Source: an uncultured SAR86 cluster bacterium (GTDB lineage: Bacteria > Pseudomonadota > Gammaproteobacteria > Magnimaribacterales > D2472). From it: a stretch of DNA of 64,000 nt. Shown here piece after piece: positions 8,237 to 15,633 of the stretch; the stretch's first letter is position 1, and each line of letters starts with the position of its first letter. A program made the translations under genes and the position numbers. Where the stretch lies: positions 1 to 64,000 of the forward strand of contig CACEAR010000003.1 of the NCBI GenBank assembly GCA_902557575.1. The letters run 5' to 3'. The notes below the pieces were generated by a model, which saw only the letters and a program-made list of their open reading frames with translations, ran no database searches and was not told where the DNA came from.

Positions 8237-8962
8237 ATGGCATACATACAACAAAAAACAGTTAAGTCCCACATCATGTTGTTTGATGCAGACCATTTCC
8301 CTGCACCCGTCCCAAAAATGTTTACGGGTCAATATTGGAAGGCACAAAATGCCATAACAGGACAGGCGACCGGCCGAGGCACCACCTACTTTTTTCAATA
8401 TAACGAAAATGAATATGTCTTACGGCACTATCGTCGCGGCGGCTTGATTGCAAAAGTACTAAGTGATCAATATATGTATACAGGTATTGATAAATCACGA
8501 GCATGGCAAGAATTTAAGCTACTACAGCACATGAAAAATATGGATTTAAATTGTCCAACTCCGATCGCAGCGATGTTGAAGAAGAAAGGTTTATATTACC
8601 AAGCCGATATCATTTTAAAAAAAATTTCTAGCGCTAAAGACTTACATCATATTTTACTAGCAAACAGCTTAACGGCTGATGTATGGAAAAAAATTGGGCA
8701 AACCATTGCCAAATTTCATCATCATCAAATTTATCTCCCCGATTTAAATATCCACAACATTATGCTCGATATAGAAAACGAGGTTTGGTTAATCGATTTT
8801 GATAAATGCCGAATTAGACAAGGCAGTAATTGGAAAAACTCAAACATTGCCCGTTTAAAGCGATCGTTTGAAAAAGAAAAACAGTTACATAATATTTATT
8901 GGCAACTGGTCGATTGGCAAATACTAATATCTGCCTATAACGAAGCGGCAATGGCTAATTAA
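8237..8962 (+). CDS. kdkA: 3-deoxy-D-manno-octulosonic acid (Kdo) kinase
   Basis: A 241-residue lipopolysaccharide kinase of the KdkA/WaaP superfamily, which phosphorylates Kdo on the lipid A inner core using ATP. Family features seen are GRGTTYFFQYNENEYVLRHYRRGGLIAKVLSDQ split over the N-lobe, SRAWQEFKLLQHM, the catalytic loop LPDLNIHNIML with its Asp and Asn, and LIDFDKCRIR as the DFG-like metal site. Together with the glycosyltransferase 4 bases upstream it forms a two-gene LPS islet transcribed opposite to its neighbours. CGN arginine codons and CAT-rich composition differ from surrounding genes. Organisms with KdkA usually carry a single phosphorylated Kdo. Confidence 0.88.
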   Translation: MAYIQQKTVKSHIMLFDADHFPAPVPKMFTGQYWKAQNAITGQATGRGTTYFFQYNENEYVLRHYRRGGLIAKVLSDQYMYTGIDKSRAWQEFKLLQHMKNMDLNCPTPIAAMLKKKGLYYQADIILKKISSAKDLHHILLANSLTADVWKKIGQTIAKFHHHQIYLPDLNIHNIMLDIENEVWLIDFDKCRIRQGSNWKNSNIARLKRSFEKEKQLHNIYWQLVDWQILISAYNEAAMAN

Positions 8963-9095
8963 CTTGATATTTAATCTCAGTAAATACTAATACATCTGTT
9001 TTAGAATCAGTATTTTCTACTTTTCCATATACAATGCTTGCAGCTAATTTAACTAACCAATCACCATAGGCTGCTTTATAAAATAGAGGATTCAA
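8955..9095 (-). pseudogene. Open frame continuing in phase after the SnoaL-like gene's stop; possible gene remnant
   Basis: Directly after the TAG stop of the SnoaL-like gene, the same reading frame stays open for 46 codons to a TAG at 8955-8957 inside the end of kdkA. The translation starts LNPLFYKAAYGDWLVKL and ends VFTEIKYQVN, which looks like coherent protein sequence. No start codon with a ribosome site is seen. It may be the tail of a gene truncated when the LPS islet arrived, or a C-terminal extension cut off by a stop mutation. The family is not recognised. Confidence 0.3.
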
Positions 9096-9488
9096 CTAAA
9101 TTTGCTCAAGAGCTTCAACCATTTTTGCTCTAACGATTTCAACTGCTTTAAAGGGTCTAATCATGACTTTAAAATGAAGTATCTTGCCATCATCATCCCA
9201 CTCAATCATATCCACCCCATTTACGCTTATGTCATCAATTGTTGTCTCAAACTCAAGAACAGAGTGATTGCCATCATTCAATTCTCGTGTGTATTTAAAG
9301 CTGTCCATATTGAATGAAAGACCAGCCGCACTTAGATACATTTTAGTAATTTCTTTGCCTTCAAGTGGCTTAAAAACTACGGGTGAATAGAAAGTAGCAT
9401 TATCGTTGAGAAGGTTATCAAGAAGCTCCATTTTCCCTTCAAGAATAACCTCATGCCATTTCTTTATATAATCTGCTGCATCTGTCAT
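9096..9488 (-). CDS. SnoaL/NTF2-like domain protein
   Basis: A 130-residue single-domain protein with the pattern of the SnoaL-like (NTF2) fold: N-terminal helix ADYIKKWHEVILEGKMELLDNLLNDNATF split by the cone opening, then FYSPVVFKPLEGKEITKMYL, and C-terminal strands MIEWDDDGKILHFKVMIRP. Such proteins bind or transform small hydrophobic ligands, but no specific catalytic dyad can be assigned. It lies between the TonB receptor terminator and the LPS islet on the minus strand. The frame continues open after its stop, see the separate entry. Confidence 0.7.
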   Translation of the reverse strand: MTDAADYIKKWHEVILEGKMELLDNLLNDNATFYSPVVFKPLEGKEITKMYLSAAGLSFNMDSFKYTRELNDGNHSVLEFETTIDDISVNGVDMIEWDDDGKILHFKVMIRPFKAVEIVRAKMVEALEQI

Positions 9489-9510
9489 ATAAGTATTATA
9501 AATTTAATTC

Positions 9511-9543
9511 AAAAAAAAGGAGAGCTATGCTCCCCTCTTTTTT
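9511..9543 (-). terminator. Bidirectional intrinsic terminator after the TonB receptor
   Basis: A 7-bp stem (GGGGAGC/GCTCTCC on the minus strand, one G-U pair) is followed by eight T residues; the plus strand has a run of six T after the same stem. It ends the TonB-dependent receptor transcript 16 bases after its stop codon. Confidence 0.85.
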
Positions 9544-9558
9544 AAGATTGCTTAAAAA

Positions 9559-12500
9559 TTAGAAATCTTTTTGGAATCTAACTCCATACGCCATTGGAGG
9601 AGCATACATTGCTTTAACAAATCCAGCATTAGCAGGATATGAATCAGTTTTGATTAGCTCATCAGTAGCGTTATGAATATAAAATTCTAGGCCCCATGCA
9701 TTAGCTTCGTTGATGAATACCATACTAGTATTAACAGTATATAAGTCATCTCTTCCGCTATGGAAAGGCTCTACATCATAGTTGCTTTCGTTATAGAACA
9801 TTTCACCTGTGTAATTAACATTGATTACATTCATGATTCTAAAACCATTCCCCGTATATGTATTATGTTCAAACTGGAGATTCCATGATAATTCTGGAGA
9901 CCATGTAAGATGCTTACCACTTAAATCGATAGTTCCATCAGCGCTACATGGATCAACACCAACTAAGGCTCTCTCCATGCAGAGATATCCGTCCTGAGTA
10001 GCTTCAGCTGAACTTGAGCCACCATTTTCTGTATCAAGCATTGAGACCCAACCAAATAGTCGGCCAGCCTCATAAGGTTTCCAATCAAATTCTAGCTCAA
10101 CACCTTGGATTGTAGAATCTGGAACATTTTTTGTCATAAGAGTGTAAATAGGCAGGCCATCTAGTTCTCTATATCCAACAAAACCAAATAAGGTTCTTTG
10201 CATGTCTTCATAATCACTGTAGAAAACATTACCAAGCAGTTTAAGATCTCCGTCAAGGTGAACGGACTTAAAGCCTAACTCATATGTTGTATTAAATTCA
10301 GGATCATATTCAAAGTTGATGAACTGACCATCACCTCTGTCAACATTATCTCCAAACCCACCAGCTTTGTAACCAGTTGCAACTGATGCATAAAGGAATA
10401 GATCTTCATTAGCAACATAGTCTGCACCAAGTCTCCAAGTTCCTTGATCCCACTTTGCATCATAATCATTTCTTGCCTGAACTAATCTACCAGTTAGATC
10501 ATCGCTTCCAGCAATACCCATATTGTTGGTTAGGTCGTCAGATTGATAAAATTGATTCCATGGACCAAAAGAGAATATTCCACCAGCATCACTAAATAAG
10601 GTAGCATCACCGACGAAATCATAACTCTCAAACCAAAAACACTCAGGAGTACCTTGAATGCTAGCGTTACAATATGCATTTGGTTCATCAAAATAACCAT
10701 ATGTTTTATAAGTTCTTCCGCCAACATCCCTTTTCTCATCCCATGTATGCCTATAACCAACAGTTAAGTTAAGGCCGTCTACAGCAGTTTTATAGTCAAG
10801 CTGACCGAAAACAGCAGAAGTTTCAGTAGTTCTTTCAGGCTGAAGATATGTTTCATGAAGGGGTCTCATAATCGGCCCAAGAAACGGCATTTCAACATCA
10901 AATCTCGTATAAGTTTCTTCATCCATGTGGAAAAGACCTGCCACCCATTGAACATCACCTTCACCATCTGATTTAAGTTGAAACTCTAATACATTTGATT
11001 TGTTGTTTTGTATTGTTCTATAAAGCTCATCAAACCACATTGGTTTTACAGCATTGTTTAAAGCTGCTGCTGCATTTCCTGGTGTAAGTCCAAGAAGTGC
11101 TGCTACTGCATCTAAATCCTGCATCCAGTAAGAGTACTGACAACCATATGCAAAAGACGATTCAACAGAACCACCCCATCCCATTTGACAATTGTCGTAA
11201 CCCATATCCCATGCGGTATTTTGAAAATATGCATCTCCGTTGAATCCTGTTCCATTTGAACCTTCAACTCTTGGTCCCCAACCATATTGAGTACCATATA
11301 TGCCGCCAAAGTGACCTCTCAAAGCAGACCAGTTAAGCATCATTGAATCAGGATGATTTCTAACAAAACCATAAGCTGGATGAGTCGGCGATGTATGGAA
11401 ACCTCCATCACCATCATAAATCTGATATCTATCATGTTCGCCAACAGCTACTCTTAACTCACCTACTATATTTTCATTAACTTGAAACTTGAGCTCAGAT
11501 CGAATAGTTTCAATACTTAGATCTAACTCTCCAGGGTTATTAATTGCCGCATGAAATGGATCGCTTGCGCCTGTATCACAGGAAAAATCATATGATTGCC
11601 CTCTTGAAAGCTCTGCCTGCTCACAATCTTTTAAATAAATTGATCCAGCGCCATTATCTTGAAATGAATCAAATGAAAGGTACCATTCAAAATCTTTATC
11701 AACTGGGGCATATAACATACCCAGTCTCATTGCTTCATTGTCTATGTTGTAATATGCATCACTTGCACCAACATCTCTTGCTCGTCTTTGGTCAACATTG
11801 GGAATACCATCAGCAACGATATCCCTTGCATCAGCCCAGTCAACTTGTCCACTTTGTGGAGTTCCTGTTGGAGCTGCAGAAGTGTTTACTCCGATTTTAC
11901 CATCTCTGTTGTAGTCAAGAGACCAATCGTATCTATCAACTGTTTGGTTAATAAAGGAATCGGCAAGTGAAGATTTAAAGGATGCTCTAAATGCAACTTC
12001 ATCACTAACAGGAATATTTAAAAAACCATCTACTTCTGTCATATTTCTTCCATCTGCAGACAGTCTTAAGCCCATTCTTCCTGAAATTTCGTCACCAAAC
12101 TTTGGTCTTGCTGAAATCACATTAACTGCACCAGACGTTGAATTTCTTCCAAAAAGTGTCCCCTGTGGCCCTCTAAGTACCTCAATTCTTTCTATGTCAT
12201 GCGCCAAAGCTAATGCTGCCTGAGCTCTTGGTGTGTACATTCCATCGACATGGATTGCTACAGAAGGATCCCCTAGCTCAGTATAGTTATTTGAACTTAT
12301 ACCCCTTATTGCTATTGATACCCCAGAATCTTCTCCAGAGTTTCCAACTACTAAGTTTGGTACTAACGATGATAGATCAGATATTCTAGAAAGACCTTGA
12401 AGAGCCATCTGTTCTTGTGTAACAACAGATACAGCAAGTGGTGTTTCCATAAGATTAGTTTCTCTTTTTGTAGCAGTAACAATAACTTCTTCTACATCAG

Positions 12501-12585
12501 CAGTTTCATCATTATCCTGTGCAAAAACAAAATTCGGTGCCATAAATAACACCATTGAAATCATTAAAAAGTTTTTAATATTCAT
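9559..12585 (-). CDS. TonB-dependent outer-membrane receptor
   Basis: A 1008-residue outer-membrane receptor that uses TonB/ExbBD energy to import a bulky substrate. The start is placed at ATG 12585, preceded by AGGGGAATTC and followed by the signal peptide MNIKNFLMISMVLFMAPNFVFA; an upstream ATG at 12618 would give 11 extra residues with no ribosome site. The mature N-terminus carries a TonB box (VEEVIVTATKRE), then a plug domain (ISDLSSLVPNL, IRGISSNN, IERIEVLRGPQGTLFGRNSTSGAVNVIS). The long beta-barrel ends in a C-terminal Phe. The long loops resemble receptors abundant in SAR86 and sphingomonads. No dedicated substrate genes are adjacent, so the ligand is unknown. Confidence 0.95.
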   Translation of the reverse strand: MNIKNFLMISMVLFMAPNFVFAQDNDETADVEEVIVTATKRETNLMETPLAVSVVTQEQMALQGLSRISDLSSLVPNLVVGNSGEDSGVSIAIRGISSNNYTELGDPSVAIHVDGMYTPRAQAALALAHDIERIEVLRGPQGTLFGRNSTSGAVNVISARPKFGDEISGRMGLRLSADGRNMTEVDGFLNIPVSDEVAFRASFKSSLADSFINQTVDRYDWSLDYNRDGKIGVNTSAAPTGTPQSGQVDWADARDIVADGIPNVDQRRARDVGASDAYYNIDNEAMRLGMLYAPVDKDFEWYLSFDSFQDNGAGSIYLKDCEQAELSRGQSYDFSCDTGASDPFHAAINNPGELDLSIETIRSELKFQVNENIVGELRVAVGEHDRYQIYDGDGGFHTSPTHPAYGFVRNHPDSMMLNWSALRGHFGGIYGTQYGWGPRVEGSNGTGFNGDAYFQNTAWDMGYDNCQMGWGGSVESSFAYGCQYSYWMQDLDAVAALLGLTPGNAAAALNNAVKPMWFDELYRTIQNNKSNVLEFQLKSDGEGDVQWVAGLFHMDEETYTRFDVEMPFLGPIMRPLHETYLQPERTTETSAVFGQLDYKTAVDGLNLTVGYRHTWDEKRDVGGRTYKTYGYFDEPNAYCNASIQGTPECFWFESYDFVGDATLFSDAGGIFSFGPWNQFYQSDDLTNNMGIAGSDDLTGRLVQARNDYDAKWDQGTWRLGADYVANEDLFLYASVATGYKAGGFGDNVDRGDGQFINFEYDPEFNTTYELGFKSVHLDGDLKLLGNVFYSDYEDMQRTLFGFVGYRELDGLPIYTLMTKNVPDSTIQGVELEFDWKPYEAGRLFGWVSMLDTENGGSSSAEATQDGYLCMERALVGVDPCSADGTIDLSGKHLTWSPELSWNLQFEHNTYTGNGFRIMNVINVNYTGEMFYNESNYDVEPFHSGRDDLYTVNTSMVFINEANAWGLEFYIHNATDELIKTDSYPANAGFVKAMYAPPMAYGVRFQKDF

Positions 12586-12612
12586 GAATTCCCCTAAATT
12601 GAATAAAATGTA

Positions 12613-12646
12613 TGTCAATTGAATAAAAATAAGACTTGTATGTCAA
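12613..12646 (-). promoter_or_regulatory. Repeat-containing promoter of the TonB receptor
   Basis: On the minus strand TTGACATACA occurs twice (from 12646 and from 12618), each followed by an ATTCAA-type stretch. The first copy forms a -35 TTGACA with a 17-base spacer to TTCAAT (12623-12618) as a possible -10. The duplicated block overlaps the -10 and lies about 30 bases before the start codon, as expected for a regulator site or a tandem promoter. Confidence 0.5.
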
Positions 12647-12674
12647 GTTTTCGCCTATTTTTAAGGGTGAACGA

Positions 12675-12920
12675 CTATCTATCTTCTTTAGGTTTTGATT
12701 CGTTTACTACAAGCTTTCTTCCTTCAACTTCAGAATCATTTAAAGCTTGAATTGCATCCTCAGCTCCGCTTTCCATTTCAACAAAACCAAAGCCTCTTGA
12801 TCTTTTAGTAAAACGGTCAGTAATAACTCTTGCTGAGGTTACCTCACCATGCTCTTTGAAAAGATCTTCTAACTGCTGATCATTAATAGACCAAGGAAGG
12901 TTTCCGACGTAAATATTCAT
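12675..12920 (-). CDS. RNA-binding protein with one RRM domain
   Basis: An 81-residue protein made almost wholly of one RNA-recognition motif. RNP2 is IYVGNL at residues 3-8 and RNP1 is RGFGFVEM near residues 42-49, with the aromatic residues that stack on RNA bases. It resembles short Rbp proteins of cyanobacteria and marine proteobacteria that act in cold or stress responses. It stands alone with its own upstream gap and lies 54 bases before the TonB receptor promoter. Role in the cell is not fixed by the sequence. Confidence 0.9.
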   Translation of the reverse strand: MNIYVGNLPWSINDQQLEDLFKEHGEVTSARVITDRFTKRSRGFGFVEMESGAEDAIQALNDSEVEGRKLVVNESKPKEDR

Positions 12921-12988
12921 AGATGTCCTTATAAAAAATAAATGAAACGTGAGTGTACAACAGATTTATGCAATGTAATACATATAGT

Positions 12989-13903
12989 TTAAGAATTTAT
13001 AAAATTTATAGATTTTTTTCCAAATTGAAGCCACCAATCGTCTGCAAGCTCCTTAATTCTCTGCAAATTTCTCTCAGACATGTCATCCATTCGTCGATTC
13101 ACATTGCCAATTGGAGAATTTACTCGAAGGTAATCATCTCCAATTAAATCCTTTAAGATTTCATTTTGTAAACTTGATTCCAGCATTATTCCGAGAATAT
13201 CGTGCCTAAACCATCCAAGAGCTCCCCAATTCCTAGAATTTCTCCCACTTATCTTTCTCTTATTTAACCCTGCACCAATACCAAGCACCTTGATATTATT
13301 GGTAGAAAATAATTTTTTAGCTTCAACATATCCAAGCAAAGAGGGATTATTGGAAGCAATCCCTCCATCTATGAGCCATCTCCCATCTTCCATACTTGCT
13401 GTTGGGAAATAGATTGGGGCTGCGCTTGAAGCATTTGCTGCTTGAACTGCTGTCACATCAGGATCACCGTAACTTGATAAAAGAATCGGTTTTCTAGCCT
13501 CCAGATCATATGCAGTTACAACAACAGGCTTTAATGACTGTCCTATTTTTTTATTTTCAAAAAAATTATAAAGAATCTCTTTCTTTCCTTCATTAGAGTA
13601 TTTAGGTCTTGTTTGAAATATTGAAGTTTTATTAATCAAGGACTGATTCATAATTCTTTTTAAGTTATCTTTAGTCCAAAATTTCTCAAGATCTTTAATC
13701 TTATAGCCATTCATTCCAAGCATCAGTGCATTCGTTGCTCCTGCACTAGTGCCTATAAATAAATCAAAAGATTCAAAGATACTTTTTGATAACTCTTCTT
13801 CTAATTTTCTTAAAAAATAAAGGCCGATAATGGCCCTCACACCTCCCCCATCAAAGGCTAAGACTTTTTTATATTTTCTAGAGAAAAGGTTAAAATAATT
13901 CAA
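12989..13903 (-). CDS. Patatin-like phospholipase
   Basis: A 304-residue protein of the patatin family of lipid acyl hydrolases. It shows the oxyanion motif FDGGGVRAIIG near residues 18-27, the nucleophile elbow GTSAGA with Ser53, and the catalytic Asp in LIDGGIASNNPS, giving the expected Ser-Asp dyad. No signal peptide is visible, so it should act on membrane lipids from the cytoplasm. It is transcribed divergently from the DUF2147 gene with only 16 bases between start codons, so each promoter must overlap the other gene. Confidence 0.9.
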   Translation of the reverse strand: MNYFNLFSRKYKKVLAFDGGGVRAIIGLYFLRKLEEELSKSIFESFDLFIGTSAGATNALMLGMNGYKIKDLEKFWTKDNLKRIMNQSLINKTSIFQTRPKYSNEGKKEILYNFFENKKIGQSLKPVVVTAYDLEARKPILLSSYGDPDVTAVQAANASSAAPIYFPTASMEDGRWLIDGGIASNNPSLLGYVEAKKLFSTNNIKVLGIGAGLNKRKISGRNSRNWGALGWFRHDILGIMLESSLQNEILKDLIGDDYLRVNSPIGNVNRRMDDMSERNLQRIKELADDWWLQFGKKSINFINS

Positions 13904-13919
13904 ATTTTTTACAAAAATA

Positions 13920-14402
13920 ATGTTTAAGCTATATTTTATATCTTTTTGTACGCTTTGTTCTCTTTACATATATTCTGATGATGGGATTTTTGGATACTGG
14001 CTTACTTCAGAATCTATAGTAAAGATTGAGAATTGTAACGATCAGGTTTGCGGTAAGATTGTTACCATTTTTGTTGAAGATGACATTGACCCAAAAACTG
14101 TACTTGATAAAAATAATAAAAATAAATCTCTCAGAGAGAGGACGCTGGTTGGAATTGATTTACTGAGTGACTTTCAAATTAAAAATGAAGATCAGAAAAA
14201 TTTTACAGGTGGAAAAATATATGACCCAAGAAGTGGAAGAATATACAACTCAAATTTATATTTTAAACCTAGTGGGAATTTAAAAGTGGAAGGATGCTTA
14301 CGTTCTTTTTGTAGAGGTCAGGAGTGGCAACCTCTCATAATTGAGATTAAGGACGATGGTACTACGGAAGCAAAAATTAAAAATTCTCCTCAAAGTAGCT
14401 GA
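13920..14402 (+). CDS. DUF2147 family secreted protein
   Basis: A 160-residue protein with a signal peptide (MFKLYFISFCTLCSLYIYS) and the DUF2147 pattern: GYWLTSESIVKIENC with CGKIV near the N-terminus, GGKIYDPRSGRIYN in the middle and VEGCLRSFCRGQEW at the end, which in this family form a small beta-barrel. It probably acts in the periplasm; the function is unknown for the family. Its 3' end overlaps the aceF end by 26 bases in convergent orientation, so transcripts of the two genes are complementary there. Confidence 0.82.
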   Translation: MFKLYFISFCTLCSLYIYSDDGIFGYWLTSESIVKIENCNDQVCGKIVTIFVEDDIDPKTVLDKNNKNKSLRERTLVGIDLLSDFQIKNEDQKNFTGGKIYDPRSGRIYNSNLYFKPSGNLKVEGCLRSFCRGQEWQPLIIEIKDDGTTEAKIKNSPQSS

Positions 14403-15633
14403 TATCTGAAAGAATTTCACAAAATCTTGTTGTAAATTTAACACCCTCTACTCCATTTATAATCCTATGATCATAGGAAAGAGATATTGGGAGATTGGTT
14501 GTACTTACTGGTTTTTTATCTTTTAGCAAAACTGAATCATAACTCTTTGAAATACCTAATATAGCTACTTCTGGAGGATTGATAATTGGTGTAAAAAATT
14601 TACCACCAAAACTTCCAAGTGAGCTAATTGTAAAAGTTGATCCCTTCAAATTATCTACTCTGATCTTCCTTGATTTAGATAAATCTGCAAGCCTAGCTAT
14701 TTCATCAGATATTTCTCTTATAGACATCTTATTTGCTGATTTTATGTTCGGAACAATTAAGCCTTCGGGTGTATCAACAGCAATACCTAGATTAATAAAG
14801 TCTTTTTTTATAATTTTCATGGTATTCATGTCTATAGATGCATTGAATAATGGAAACTCCTCAAGAAGCTTACAAACACCTTTAGCAAAAAAAGCTAGAG
14901 GTGAAACCTTGACCTTGTGTTTCTTTGTTAGAGATTTTCTGACAGTTAAGAGTTCGTCGATTGAAGTTTCATCATGCTGAGTGACATGAGGTATTGTTAT
15001 CCATGATTGTTGAAGATTGAGAGCTGAAGTTTTTTGGAATTTAGTTAAATCAATTTCTTCGACATCCCCAAACTCAGAGAAGTCGATGTTTGGCATTTTA
15101 GGTATTCCAATTGAGGAGCCTTCAAGTTTTGATTTAACAAATTTATGAAGATCTTCTTTGATAATTCTATTTCTTGGACCTGTTGCAACTACCTTATTTA
15201 GATCAATGCCAAATTCACGTGCTAGTTTTCTAACTGCAGGGCCAGCATAAATTCCAGATGCAGCAGACTCATATTTTGGTTCTTCAATAATTTCTTCAAC
15301 TGTTTTCTCTTCGATGATTTCCTCTACTTCAGCATGATCATCCTCTTGAGTATCATTTTTAACTTCTTTATTGGAATCATCCTTTTTAATTTCTTCTTCA
15401 GTAATTTCAATCTCTAAGAAGTCATCTCCCTCCTTTACTTCATCTCCAATTTTTACAAGGACTTTTTTAACAATTCCATTTTTAGAAGCAGGAACATCCA
15501 TTGCAGCTTTTTCGGATTCAAGAACAACAATCGAATCTTCTGAATCAACACTGTCACCAGGATTAACGCAGATTTCTATTACTTCAGTATTTTCTGCATC
15601 ACCTAGGCTTGGAATTTTAATTACTTGCTTCAT
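14377..15633 (-). CDS. aceF: Pyruvate dehydrogenase E2, dihydrolipoamide acetyltransferase
   Basis: A 418-residue E2 core enzyme that moves the acetyl group to CoA. It has a single N-terminal lipoyl domain (lipoyl Lys in VVLESEKAAMDVP near residue 43), an acidic Glu-rich linker, a peripheral-subunit binding domain (GPAVRKLAREFGIDL near residue 135), and the catalytic domain ending with LSYDHRIINGVEG. Many gammaproteobacteria carry two or three lipoyl domains; one fits genome reduction. The start follows the aceE stop with no gap. The third component, lipoamide dehydrogenase, is not in the window. Confidence 0.96.
   Translation of the reverse strand: MKQVIKIPSLGDAENTEVIEICVNPGDSVDSEDSIVVLESEKAAMDVPASKNGIVKKVLVKIGDEVKEGDDFLEIEITEEEIKKDDSNKEVKNDTQEDDHAEVEEIIEEKTVEEIIEEPKYESAASGIYAGPAVRKLAREFGIDLNKVVATGPRNRIIKEDLHKFVKSKLEGSSIGIPKMPNIDFSEFGDVEEIDLTKFQKTSALNLQQSWITIPHVTQHDETSIDELLTVRKSLTKKHKVKVSPLAFFAKGVCKLLEEFPLFNASIDMNTMKIIKKDFINLGIAVDTPEGLIVPNIKSANKMSIREISDEIARLADLSKSRKIRVDNLKGSTFTISSLGSFGGKFFTPIINPPEVAILGISKSYDSVLLKDKKPVSTTNLPISLSYDHRIINGVEGVKFTTRFCEILSDISYFEENF

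Noticed and set aside
7077-8990. Integrative element with an att site at tRNA-Gly
   Set aside because: The foreign-looking genes lie on the 5' side of the tRNA, no copy of the tRNA 3' end was found near 9000, and no integrase is present.
11544-11951. 135-codon plus-strand ORF inside the TonB receptor
   Set aside because: Fully antisense to a well-supported receptor gene; low-complexity His/Leu/Gln composition typical of a shadow frame.
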